In this document: one piece after another, positions 1 through 6,884 of the stretch | Layout of the letters: every line of letters starts with the position of its first letter | How positions within the stretch are numbered: the stretch's first letter is position 1 | Assembly (NCBI GenBank): GCA_964349515.1 | Contig: CAYGHG010000039.1 | Coordinates: 1-21,156, forward strand | Direction of reading: 5' to 3' | DNA: 21,156 bases | Source: CAYGHG01 sp964349515 | GTDB taxonomy: Bacteria; Oederibacteriota; PGYV01; CAYGHG01 | Position numbers and translations under genes: made by a program | The notes under the pieces: model-generated | Database searches by the model: none | Seen by the model: the letters and a program-made list of their open reading frames with translations, nothing else | Told to the model about the DNA's origin: nothing

Positions 1-151
1 TTGAACAGGGAATTATAATTGTCGTTAGAGGGGAGTTTTAATTGTCGTCAATCAGCAATCTCTATGCCGAGGGGTGAGGGGTGGAAATAAAGGGATTTTA
101 AGGGGTTAAATCCCGTAAAAGTCAGTTTTTGACAGTATTTAAGGTGTAACT

Positions 152-177
152 CCTCTCCCTTTTTTTAAGGGGAGAGG
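152..177. repeat. Hairpin in the noncoding left edge
   Basis: CCTCTCCCTT and AAGGGGAGAGG form a stem of about 10 bp around a T-rich loop. It is followed by a GGGTGAGGGGT phrase that also occurs near position 72, so it is probably one copy of a dispersed repeat. There is no T-tract after the stem on the minus strand, so I do not call it a terminator for the gene ending at 205. I see nothing else in 1-204. Confidence 0.4.
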
Positions 178-204
178 CCGGGTGAGGGGTATGTTTTTAT
201 GCTT

Positions 205-387
205 TTAAAGTAACTTCCTGATTCTTGCCCACTCTTTAAACCCCTTGCTGTACTTTTCCACTATTTCCCGCTTCTCTTTTTCCGACTGCTCTATCCATAC
301 CTTAACAAGCTTTCTGCGAAGTTCTGCATCACCGCTGATACAAGCACGGACAATCTCTTTTTTTATGAATTTATGCCTGTCAGTCAT
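205..387 (-). CDS. Small charged helical protein of unknown function (60 aa)
   Basis: I do not recognise this protein. It is 60 residues, rich in Lys, Arg and Glu, with no membrane segment and no cysteines motif. It looks like two or three amphipathic helices (KKEIVRACISGDAELRRKLV, then a Glu/Lys-rich stretch). The start is chosen at 387 because AAAGGAGGC lies just upstream of that ATG. A longer frame starting at 429 would put this ribosome-binding site inside the gene. It is the last gene of the left-hand cluster, about 215 bp past the truncated DUF488 gene and in the same direction. It could be a small antitoxin-like or accessory protein, but nothing in the sequence shows this. Confidence 0.55.
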   Translation of the reverse strand: MTDRHKFIKKEIVRACISGDAELRRKLVKVWIEQSEKEKREIVEKYSKGFKEWARIRKLL

Positions 388-604
388 AACGCCTCCTTTG
401 TATTTTTTTGATATGAATAAAAAAAGCAATAATTATGCCGTGGTTTAAGTGATGAAATGCAGGAGTTTTTTTAAGAAGCAGAGCGCGGTATGTCAGATTG
501 TGACGGGAACAGCAGCTATTTCTTCCCCTATTATCTTATAAGCTTCCTCTATCTCATACTTTGAGTCCTTAAAGAGATCTCCTGTCGTGGGAAGCAGGCT
601 TTTT

Positions 605-838
605 TTAAACTCTGAGTTTGGCAGTCTCATAACGCGCGCCGAGCTGGTCCCCCATAAAAACATATTTGAGCCCATTTTTCTCAAGCGATGATTTCAGCGC
701 TTCGCGGTTAAACTGAGGGCTGTAAGCGCTGTAAGGCGAGCTGCGCACATCCGCGACAGTATCCACGCCGTTCTTTTTCAGCAGCTTAATAAAAACATCT
801 ATAGTATGTACCGAGTGCCCTATGGTGTAGATTGTCAT
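605..838 (-). CDS. DUF488-family protein, truncated (77 aa)
   Basis: The N-terminus MTIYTIGHSVHTIDVFIKLL followed by TVADVRSSPYSAYSPQFNRE is the signature of DUF488, a small Rossmann-like family with no settled function. Usual family length is about 110-180 aa. This one stops after DQLGARYETAKLRV, so it lacks the C-terminal half with the family's conserved Cys-His-Arg region. The start has AAAGGAACGAC before the ATG and lies 48 bp after dprA, so it is probably in that operon. Beyond residue 70 another frame stays open to 493 and ends in a plausible acidic helical tail. That fits a frameshift at the A7 run near 600, or replacement of the real C-terminus by other DNA. The family call is firm; whether the gene is functional is doubtful. 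Confidence 0.65.
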   Translation of the reverse strand: MTIYTIGHSVHTIDVFIKLLKKNGVDTVADVRSSPYSAYSPQFNREALKSSLEKNGLKYVFMGDQLGARYETAKLRV

Positions 839-886
839 GTCGTTCCTTTCATTTTTTAAATATTAGTCAATAACAAACTACAATTC

Positions 887-1918
887 CTAAAACATCTTCA
901 TTTGTCCATCTACACTCTTTTTCTTCTTACCTTTTTTCGTACCTTGCTTCTTTTTGAGTTTCGGGATTTTTTCAGCAGTGTAAGTGTCTGCCGGCGGGTC
1001 CGTCTCGGCCCTTTTATGATAATCGGTTATTATAGCTTCGCCGTTAAAATCAACCGGCTTTGCGCCTGCTTTTATGAGTTCCAGATTCGCGTTATTTTCG
1101 CCGGCTTCCGGCATTCTGACATAAACAGTGTTGTTTTTCTTCAGAGCTGCCATGGCACCTGACCAAGTGCCGCCTTTGTCCGAGGACTGTGCCACATAGA
1201 CCTTATTTGCAAGATTGTATATTGTCGCGTTCCTTGCCATGGCCAGTTCTTTGCTCCATGGCGACTTGGGATGAAAAGTACTCAGTGCTATTACATTGCC
1301 TTCCGCTATGCTGCTGTAATAATCATTTGTTTTGAATGTAAGTATACCCTGCGGCAGGACTATGATACTCTGGTCCCCGTATTTAACCGCAGAATCAAGC
1401 GCCTGTCTGTCCACGCCTTTTGCAAAACCGCTGACCACGACTGTATAATCGCGGGAAAACAGCTTCGCTATATTATCCGTAAAATCAAGAGACACCTTAG
1501 AGGCATCTCTCGACCCTACTATAGCGGCAGCGTTAGGCTCTTTGAGAATCTTTTTGTTCCCTTTTATGTAGAGCAGAGGCGGGCTGCTGAATTTTAGGTT
1601 TCTTTTCAGTATCGGCGGGTAGTCATCAGAGCTGATAGGTATTGCCTCACAACCGCTGTTGTAAAGTTCATCAGTTAAAAAAGCGAAATTTGGAAGGTTC
1701 GTTTTTGCTTTTTCTATTTCAAACAGTTCCTGCTTTCCCATGCCGTATTCCGTTTCAAGCGCACTCTTATCCAGCTGAAAAAAATCTTCCAGCGTAAGTT
1801 GTTTTTCCTTTATTATTTTCACGAGAAGGCTGTTAATTTTTTCAGCCCTTCCCTTAATGTTCGGATAGAGCCCGGACGCAGCTATCCAGTAAGGTATTTC
1901 TTTCCTGTCAATCCGCAT
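887..1918 (-). CDS. dprA: DprA/Smf-like SLOG-domain protein
   Basis: This is a 343-aa DprA-family protein. Classical DprA binds ssDNA and loads RecA during transformation; DprA-like proteins also occur in defence systems. Residues 1-75 form a helical N-terminal region. The Rossmann/SLOG core is at about 110-290, with IVGSR (133-137), SGFAKGVD (163-170), MARNATI (228-234) and GGTWSGA (249-255). These match the canonical VGSR, SGxAxGID, RNRIIA and GSL regions but are clearly divergent. The C-terminus (about 318-340) is a Lys-rich tail instead of the usual winged helix. The ATG overlaps the end of the upstream helicase gene by 11 bp and has GGAGGGG before it, so the two are translationally coupled. 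The coupling to a phosphoribosyltransferase domain suggests a conflict-system paralogue and not the housekeeping transformation protein. Confidence 0.82.
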   Translation of the reverse strand: MRIDRKEIPYWIAASGLYPNIKGRAEKINSLLVKIIKEKQLTLEDFFQLDKSALETEYGMGKQELFEIEKAKTNLPNFAFLTDELYNSGCEAIPISSDDYPPILKRNLKFSSPPLLYIKGNKKILKEPNAAAIVGSRDASKVSLDFTDNIAKLFSRDYTVVVSGFAKGVDRQALDSAVKYGDQSIIVLPQGILTFKTNDYYSSIAEGNVIALSTFHPKSPWSKELAMARNATIYNLANKVYVAQSSDKGGTWSGAMAALKKNNTVYVRMPEAGENNANLELIKAGAKPVDFNGEAIITDYHKRAETDPPADTYTAEKIPKLKKKQGTKKGKKKKSVDGQMKMF

Positions 1919-3947
1919 CCAAATCCCCTCCTACGGTTTTCGCGATCACCAGAGGCGCGACCTGCACCGCGCCAAGCTCCGTATACATCCTGCCCAGCTC
2001 CTTTATCGTCGCGCCGCTGTCCATAATGTCGTCAACTATCAGTATTCTTTTGCCGTAAACTTCGTCTTCGTCGGCATGCTTAAAAGCTCCGCGCACGTTT
2101 TCCTTTTTACTCTCTACCCCATTAAACCCTTTCTGCTCCTGCGTATGTCTGACTTTAACAAGATTATGGGAAATGTCAATTTTTAATTTTTCCGCGAGTT
2201 TTACGGCAAAATTCCTGACCAGATCTCCCGATACAGAGGACGGCACATAGACTACCATGTCAAAAATTGTCTTTGTAAAATACTTTTTATAAGCCCGGAC
2301 GCACTGCTCCAGCAGTTCGTCAGGAAAATCACCGCCGGCTTCGTATTTGCACCTGTGTATGATTTTCCCTGTTTCAGTCTGACCGTAATGAGAGGCTGCT
2401 ACGCCGTTTATGAGGTTTTTGTCTTTTATTTTCACCTGCAGTTCGGGATGAAAATCCCCGAAAAAAGCTTGAATCTTTTTTACCATTTCAGGATCAGCCT
2501 TATAACTCTCTTTTTTACCGGCTTCATTATCACAAATCCCGCACCTGCCTGAGTCAGCGTCCCCCAGATAAGTACAAAGATAGCGCATCCTGCACTCTGT
2601 GAGCGACGTGTATTCAATAATGTCCCTAAGCTCAGCCTGCCTCAGCTGTTTTAACTCATTAAAACGGGAATAATCAAAATTAGGTGCACCGTATTTGTAT
2701 TCATATTTTGTTGATTGGCCCGAAGTGATTTTAACTGCGATTTCACAGTCCAGGAGGTCATTTATGATATTCTTTGAGGTTTTGATATTGATATTCAGCC
2801 GGTCTGCAAGCTGTTTTTCTCCGAGACGTTCCCTTTTCAGCGCTGCAATCGCCTCTGCATATTTTGCTTCAGGCGGTTTTGCAGCGTCAATGAAATACTG
2901 CGGCAGTTTTTTGTCCTCTTTTTCATTATACAAAAGATAAATATGCGAATGAATCCCGTCCCTGCCTGCCCTGCCTATTTCCTGATAATAGTGTATGGGA
3001 GACTGGGGCATCTGGGTGTGAATTACAAACCTGATATCCGGCTTGTCCATTCCCATACCGAGCGCGTTTGTTGACACTACTGCTTTCCAGCGGTTGCTTA
3101 TCAGTCCGTGCTCTATTTCTATTCTCTTATCTTCCGGCATGGCGCCGTGATAAAACTCGGTTTTTATGCCTTGCGCGTTCAAAAACGAACTGTATTTTTC
3201 CGTGTCAGCCCTACTGCCCGTGTATATAAGCCCGCTTCCCGGAAGCTTCCTTATCATATTATTTATCCAGTCATATTTATGATATTCTTCTTCCACTTTG
3301 ACTACGTTCAGTTTCAGGTTGGGTCTTAGCAGCGTCCCCCTGACGGATTTTATTCCGTTTCCTATCTGGGCTTCAATATCCTTTTCCACCCTTTTTGTGG
3401 CAGTCGCGGTGACGGCAAGCACGGGCAGCCCTTTTGGCTGTATTTCAATAAGTTTTATTATCCTGCGGTAAGCCGGCCTGAAATCATGCCCCCAAACCGA
3501 TATGCAGTGAGCCTCGTCTACGACCACCATGCTAATCTCAAGACTCCGCACGGTTTCAAGCCACTTGCTGTTTTCCTGCCTTTCAGGGGATATGTAGAGG
3601 AGTTTTATTTTCCCTTTTTTTGCATCCTTAAATATGCCTTCATTTACCTCGTCCTTATTGCCGCTGTTGACACAGGCCGCGGTTATTCCCGCTTCTTTCA
3701 TTTTTTTTACCTGGTCGCGCATAAGCGCCTTTAAGGGAGTGAATATTACTGTTATTCCAGGGAAATAAAGCGAAGGAAACTGATAACAAAGCGACTTACC
3801 AAAACCGGTCTTTTCAATAAGCAGCACCCTTTCACCGGAGAAAAGCTTCTCTATTACATCCCACTGCAGGTCATAAAATTTATCAAGTTTAAAGATCTGC
3901 TTTAGTTTTTTCTCTGCTTCCGCCCTCGATACTTTTATCCGTTTCAT
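1908..3947 (-). CDS. recQ: RecQ-type helicase fused to a phosphoribosyltransferase domain
   Basis: This 679-aa protein combines an ATP-dependent 3'-5' DNA helicase with a PRTase. The helicase core (about 15-345) shows Walker A TGFGKS (47-52), DEAH (144-147) followed by the RecQ aromatic loop CISVWGHDFRPAY, and motif VI QEIGRAGRDG (322-331). A RecQ zinc module follows with C452, C458, C469 and C472. No HRDC domain is evident. From about 535 the protein becomes a type I PRTase of ComF/Pur-operon type, with PRPP loop VDDIMDSGAT (638-647). The fusion is in one uninterrupted frame. The gene lies 89 bp after the GNAT-like gene and overlaps dprA. The ATG at 3947 is preceded only by a weak GGGCGG site, but the N-terminus aligns well with RecQ starts. 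The helicase call is very secure and the PRTase secure. A defence role is inferred from context. Confidence 0.92.
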   Translation of the reverse strand: MKRIKVSRAEAEKKLKQIFKLDKFYDLQWDVIEKLFSGERVLLIEKTGFGKSLCYQFPSLYFPGITVIFTPLKALMRDQVKKMKEAGITAACVNSGNKDEVNEGIFKDAKKGKIKLLYISPERQENSKWLETVRSLEISMVVVDEAHCISVWGHDFRPAYRRIIKLIEIQPKGLPVLAVTATATKRVEKDIEAQIGNGIKSVRGTLLRPNLKLNVVKVEEEYHKYDWINNMIRKLPGSGLIYTGSRADTEKYSSFLNAQGIKTEFYHGAMPEDKRIEIEHGLISNRWKAVVSTNALGMGMDKPDIRFVIHTQMPQSPIHYYQEIGRAGRDGIHSHIYLLYNEKEDKKLPQYFIDAAKPPEAKYAEAIAALKRERLGEKQLADRLNINIKTSKNIINDLLDCEIAVKITSGQSTKYEYKYGAPNFDYSRFNELKQLRQAELRDIIEYTSLTECRMRYLCTYLGDADSGRCGICDNEAGKKESYKADPEMVKKIQAFFGDFHPELQVKIKDKNLINGVAASHYGQTETGKIIHRCKYEAGGDFPDELLEQCVRAYKKYFTKTIFDMVVYVPSSVSGDLVRNFAVKLAEKLKIDISHNLVKVRHTQEQKGFNGVESKKENVRGAFKHADEDEVYGKRILIVDDIMDSGATIKELGRMYTELGAVQVAPLVIAKTVGGDLDAD

Positions 3948-4036
3948 CTGACCGCCCGCTCATTTTAGTGATAACCTGCCACTAATTTATCAGCCGCCGC
4001 ATAGAGTTTTGTACGAAGCACAAAACCATAATATGA
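3948..4036 (-). promoter_or_regulatory. Intergenic region before recQ with two inverted repeats
   Basis: The 89-bp gap upstream of the helicase gene contains two perfect inverted repeats: GTTTTGT/ACAAAAC at 4006-4026 (7-nt loop) and TTAGTG/CACTAA at 3965-3985 (9-nt loop). The second ends 18 bp before the ATG, a position suited to an operator or an RNA hairpin. I see no convincing -35/-10 pair and no T-tract. It is the only sizeable gap within the left-hand cluster, so recQ-dprA may have its own control. Confidence 0.3.
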
Positions 4037-5068
4037 CTATTTTTTTTCGTAATAGGCTTCATACAATTCATGAAGTTTCTTATGCTGTTTCATCATCAAA
4101 AGCCCCGGCATTTCGCTCATATCCATCAAAAAAACCTTGCCTTTATCCTCGTGGTCGCACAAGTGTTTCATCCCTATGCTCCTGCACAGGGAGACGCCTT
4201 CCGGGGTGAAAGCATTGGCGCATACGCGTTTTACATATATGCCGTTTTCAGCAAACTCTTCAAGCCTGCCTAAAAAAGAGTCAAAAAGCATCTTGAAATT
4301 TTTCATTTCCCTGTATTTTTTCAGCAGGGATATACAGCTGAAATATATTTCATACTCCCCCGGCATCACGGGAAAAACCACCTTTTCAAGCGTTATCATG
4401 TTGTCATGGAGTTTACCCGCGCAGGCCTCTTCAAAATCACTTTTTTCAAGCGCCAGATAGTGCAGGTAACCGGATATGCTTTTGGGCCCGTCAACAAAAA
4501 GAGTCCATAAGTCCGGGTACATCCTGTATATAGGCACCCACTGCGAGTCTGTGCCGACATGCATCTCGGTCAGGCCGTACATGGTTTCATAGTCAATTTC
4601 TATGAGCATCCTCACTATCTCTTCCGCGCTCAGCCCCCACTCAGCTATGTCCTGAAGCGTGGCTTTTCTCGGTTTCCATTTGACTACCCCGGCGCTTATG
4701 AGCTCTCCGGGGACTTCGGACTGCCTGTAATCCAGAAAAAACCAGTTAGCGGCTTTTTTGAGAGAGGCAATACAAGGGGATACATCCTTTGCGTCTTCCG
4801 CCTTGAAAGAGCCATGAACCGCCCTGTTGCCGCTTATCCGTATGTAATTTAAGTCAATCACAATGCTTCCGGGCATCAGAGCTGCCCTGTCCACGGCTTT
4901 GAGCATGTCGTCAAATTTCCCCTCCGCCTGCCCCGGCATTTTTTCCCTGAACACGGTTTTTACAAGCTGTTCCGCCGCGGACCGCGCCGCGGAGAGCCCT
5001 GTCAGCGGGTCCTTTTCCAGATATTCAAAAGCTTTGGTAAAATACCCTGTGATTTCACTCTCTTTCAT
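4037..5068 (-). CDS. DUF4145-like/HEPN-like protein with C-terminal GNAT-like acyltransferase domain
   Basis: This 343-aa protein has two parts. Residues about 20-115 are helical and contain RISGNRAVHG (77-86), which resembles the conserved end of DUF4145, a HEPN-like domain common in restriction and other defence proteins. Residues about 165-318 read like a GNAT acetyltransferase fold: a strand ending YEIYFSCISLLKKYRE, a long helix, then GIYVKRVCANAFTPEGVSLC and RSIGM, matching the usual Gly-rich helix and GxxLCxxxGM/F region. No R-x4-6-H RNase motif is seen. ATG 5068 is chosen with AGGGTG upstream; a TTG three bases earlier is the alternative. It overlaps the HD gene by 14 bp, so the two are coupled. 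The domain calls rest on pattern similarity only; the substrate is unknown. Confidence 0.5.
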   Translation of the reverse strand: MKESEITGYFTKAFEYLEKDPLTGLSAARSAAEQLVKTVFREKMPGQAEGKFDDMLKAVDRAALMPGSIVIDLNYIRISGNRAVHGSFKAEDAKDVSPCIASLKKAANWFFLDYRQSEVPGELISAGVVKWKPRKATLQDIAEWGLSAEEIVRMLIEIDYETMYGLTEMHVGTDSQWVPIYRMYPDLWTLFVDGPKSISGYLHYLALEKSDFEEACAGKLHDNMITLEKVVFPVMPGEYEIYFSCISLLKKYREMKNFKMLFDSFLGRLEEFAENGIYVKRVCANAFTPEGVSLCRSIGMKHLCDHEDKGKVFLMDMSEMPGLLMMKQHKKLHELYEAYYEKK

Positions 5069-5705
5069 CAATCACCCTTTCAATTCTCTTTTTTAGCTCC
5101 ATTATCCTCAAAGTTTTATCAGTGTCAAGCCCTGTCCCGGACATGCCTTTTACATCAGCAAGGGCGAGCCTGATCAGCAAACCATGCATTCCGTTCGTGT
5201 CTTTTACCAGTTTCCTCACAGCCCTGTCACTCCAGCCATTTGTCCCCGGTGCATTGTAAAGAACAGGCCTCATATGGTTTTTTACAAGCAGAACAGTTTT
5301 TTGAGTTTCTTCCCTGCCATACCCAAGCCGCGCCATGACCCCCGAGGTTATTTCAGCGCTTTTTTCCGCGTGTCCGTGATATTGACCTTTGCTATTAGAA
5401 ACAACGCATACAGAAGCCTTGCCCGTATCATGAAAAAGCGCGGCACGCCGCAGTAAGGCGTTTTTTGGCAGATTTTTTATCACTCTGACTGTATGGGAGT
5501 AAGTGCTCTCCTCCCGGTGGTGAGGACCCGCCTCAGCACTCTCTGTCAGAGAGTAAACCTCAGGAATCCAGCCGCTTATAAACGTCAAAAACCCGGATTT
5601 ATTCCAAAATCCGGGTGCAGTATTCAAAAGCAAATAATCAAGCGCAAAAGCCCCGCCCTTTGCTTCTATCATCTCTGATAACTGTCTTAGTCCAAACAAA
5701 TCCAT
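5055..5705 (-). CDS. HD-domain protein resembling the C-terminal half of a CCA-adding enzyme
   Basis: This 216-aa protein carries an HD phosphohydrolase domain: H71 in SHTVRVIKNLP, H92-D93 in AALFHDTGKA, H112 in YHGHAEKS, and VKNHMRPVLY at about 141-150. The order and wording match the HD region of bacterial tRNA CCA nucleotidyltransferases, including the short helical linker before it. The N-terminal nucleotidyltransferase head is absent. The frame stays open upstream of the ATG into the hairpin-rich element at 5733-5988 and then the scaffold gap, so the gene may have lost its head by rearrangement. A stand-alone HD phosphatase or nuclease is equally possible. GAGGGAC before the ATG at 5705 supports that start. 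Metal-dependent hydrolysis is expected because all key residues are present. Confidence 0.7.
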   Translation of the reverse strand: MDLFGLRQLSEMIEAKGGAFALDYLLLNTAPGFWNKSGFLTFISGWIPEVYSLTESAEAGPHHREESTYSHTVRVIKNLPKNALLRRAALFHDTGKASVCVVSNSKGQYHGHAEKSAEITSGVMARLGYGREETQKTVLLVKNHMRPVLYNAPGTNGWSDRAVRKLVKDTNGMHGLLIRLALADVKGMSGTGLDTDKTLRIMELKKRIERVIDERE

Positions 5706-5732
5706 GTCATGTCCCTCGTTTTTAAGCCCGTT

Positions 5733-5988
5733 TTCAAAACCACTGTAGAGATAGGCCTCCGCGCCTATCTCGTCGTTATCCTGTCTTTGTCCTGTCTTTA
5801 TTCCCCCGTAGAGCGGCCGGCTTCAGCNNNNNNNNNNNNNNNNNNNNNNNNNNNNNNNNNNNNNNNNNNNNNNNNNNNNNNNNNNNNNNNNNNNNNNNNN
5901 NNNNNNNNNNNNNNNNNNNNNNNNNNNTGCCGCTCGTTCTTGTCTTGCTGAGAACCGAGAACAAACAACTGCGAACCGGTCCCACCAT
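5733..5988. repeat. Hairpin-rich MITE-like element, left-truncated copy spanning the gap
   Basis: The block contains two hairpin modules. Module A is GAGATAGGC-6 nt-GCCTATCTC at 5748-5771. Module B starts GAGCGGC at 5811 and continues TGCCGCTC after the gap. A GAGAACCGAGAAC tail follows and ends ACCAT directly before a CRISPR-repeat fragment at 5989. The same modules recur at 6010-6142 and 6389-6649. The left end, GTTCAACTACC in the other copies, is missing here; the element instead abuts the HD gene. There is no protein-coding content, so it is probably a non-autonomous element or a dispersed palindromic repeat. Confidence 0.6.
5828..5927. other. Scaffold gap of exactly 100 N
   Basis: A run of 100 N bases is a placeholder length and not a measured distance. 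It falls inside hairpin module B. The flanks CTTCAGC and TGCCGCTC are exactly contiguous in the two intact copies, so the gap may hide nothing, or one or more further element copies. Confidence 0.97.
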
Positions 5989-6009
5989 ATCCCTTTTAAT
6001 CAGGGAGGC
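5989..6009 (-). repeat. CRISPR repeat fragment (21 nt) between two hairpin elements
   Basis: The 21 nt from ATCCC to GGGAGGC match positions 7-27 of the 36-nt CRISPR repeat exactly. Both edges are hairpin-element sequence: ACCAT on the left and GTTCAACTACC on the right. Confidence 0.75.
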
Positions 6010-6142
6010 GTTCAACTACCTGTTCTCAGTTCGCAGTTCTCAGTTCGCGGTTCAAAACCACCGTAGAGCGGCCGGCTTCAGCTGCCGCTCGTTCTTGTCT
6101 TGCTGAGAACCGAGAACAAACAACTGCGAACCGGTCCACCAT
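6010..6142. mobile_element. MITE-like hairpin element inserted in a CRISPR repeat (133 bp)
   Basis: The element runs from GTTCAACTACCTGTTCTC to GGTCCACCAT. Its ends are imperfectly inverted, with GTTCGCAGTT and TGTTCTC near the left end matching the complements of AACTGCGAAC and GAGAACA near the right end. The middle holds hairpin module B (stem GAGCGGC/GCCGCTC, 6066-6090). It is flanked by 21-bp direct repeats of CRISPR repeat sequence (5989-6009 and 6143-6163, two mismatches), as a target-site duplication would be. No transposase is encoded. A homology-mediated rearrangement is the alternative. Confidence 0.55.
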
Positions 6143-6388
6143 ATCCCTTTTAATCAGGAAAGCAAATCTTACTCAGTTTTTTGATGGACCTATCGCCTAC
6201 GTTCCAGTAGGGTCTCAATCCCTTTTAATCAGGGAGGCAAATCTTACTGCAGCTCGTAATGACCGGTAACTTCGGCGGGGACGATGGGTCTCAATCCCTT
6301 TTAACCAGGATGACAAATCTTACGTTAAGACAGCCGAAGGAGCGACCCTTGAGTTTGTTAAGTCTCAATCCCTTTTATTCAGGGAGGC
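6143..6388 (-). CRISPR. Decayed CRISPR array fragment
   Basis: This is the same repeat family as the main array. A 5'-truncated repeat (6143-6172) is followed by a perfect copy at 6212-6247, a copy with four mismatches at 6288-6323, and a 27-nt copy at 6362-6388 cut by the next hairpin element. The spacers between them are 39, 40 and 38 nt, the normal size for this system. It lies on the leader-distal side of the main array, where old, degenerate units are expected. It was probably continuous with array 7028-8774 before the elements and the 6680-7027 DNA separated them. Confidence 0.88.
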
Positions 6389-6649
6389 GTTCAACTACCT
6401 GTTCTCAGTTCGCAGTTCTCAATTCGCAGTCCAAAACCACCGTAGAGCGGCCGGCTTCAGCTGCCGCTCGTTCTTGTCTTGCGTTAGTCGTCCAAAAGAA
6501 AATTCGCAGTCCAAAACCACTGTAGAGATAGGCCTCCGCGCCTATCTCGTCGTTGTCCTTATTGTTTTGTATTGCCCTATCGTTAGTCGTCCTACCGAGA
6601 ACCGAGAACAAACAACTGAGAACAAACAATTGAAAACCATTCCTACCAT
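6389..6649. mobile_element. Composite MITE-like hairpin element (261 bp) inserted in a CRISPR repeat
   Basis: It begins with the same GTTCAACTACCTGTTCTC end as the 133-bp copy. It carries module B (6445-6469) and module A (6525-6548, stem GAGATAGGC/GCCTATCTC), and ends CCTACCAT. The CRISPR repeat is cut after GGGAGGC at 6388 and resumes at ATCCC at 6650, the same two break points as in the shorter copy. GTTAGTCGTCC and AAAACCAC occur twice inside, so the element looks like a tandem or nested compound. Confidence 0.55.
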
Positions 6650-6679
6650 ATCCCTTTTAATCAGGGAGGTGAATATTAC
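6650..6679 (-). repeat. CRISPR repeat fragment right of the composite element
   Basis: Thirty nt from ATCCC through GGGAGGTGAATATTAC correspond to repeat positions 7-36 with a few substitutions. It marks the end of the dead array; unrelated sequence follows. Confidence 0.75.
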
Positions 6680-6731
6680 ACATACAACGGTCATAATATA
6701 ATTTCATGTTACTACTCTCCCTTATTTTTTA

Positions 6732-6884
6732 TTACCTTTGTATTTCATCCCTAAAATCTTGCTCAAACACCGTACATTCCTGTTTAAACTCATATGGGCA
6801 TTGGAGGCCGCATAGTTCACAATCACCGTCAATATTTCGGTTTAAACACTTCAAATCCCTTGCGTCACTATATTCGTCATTCAT
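6732..6884 (-). CDS. Small Cys-rich protein of unknown function (50 aa)
   Basis: This short frame has a strong ribosome-binding site (AAGGAGGAAGATAA) directly before its ATG. It encodes 50 residues beginning MNDEYSDARDLKCLNRN and continuing through DGDCELCGLQCPYEFKQEC. Cysteines at 13, 22, 25, 29 and 37 suggest a small zinc knuckle or metal-binding fold. The rest is acidic and hydrophilic, with no membrane segment. The ATG overlaps the stop of a decayed frame upstream (ATGA), so it was the last gene of an operon whose front has been lost. It lies between the dead and live CRISPR arrays. I do not recognise the family. Confidence 0.55.
   Translation of the reverse strand: MNDEYSDARDLKCLNRNIDGDCELCGLQCPYEFKQECTVFEQDFRDEIQR

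Noticed and set aside
493..684. 63-codon frame as a separate gene
   Set aside because: Its start lies inside the DUF488 gene without a ribosome-binding site. Only its last 40 codons look protein-like, so it is better read as the tail of a broken or rearranged gene.
887..5705. Plus-strand frames opposite dprA, recQ and the HD cluster (such as 1271-1597 and 4137-4460)
   Set aside because: They are shadows of well-supported minus-strand genes and show no domain-like sequence or start signals.
5709..6701. Short open frames across the hairpin elements (for example 6259-6525 and 6405-6629)
   Set aside because: They consist of repeat-element and CRISPR repeat sequence translated, some through N bases, with no ribosome-binding sites.
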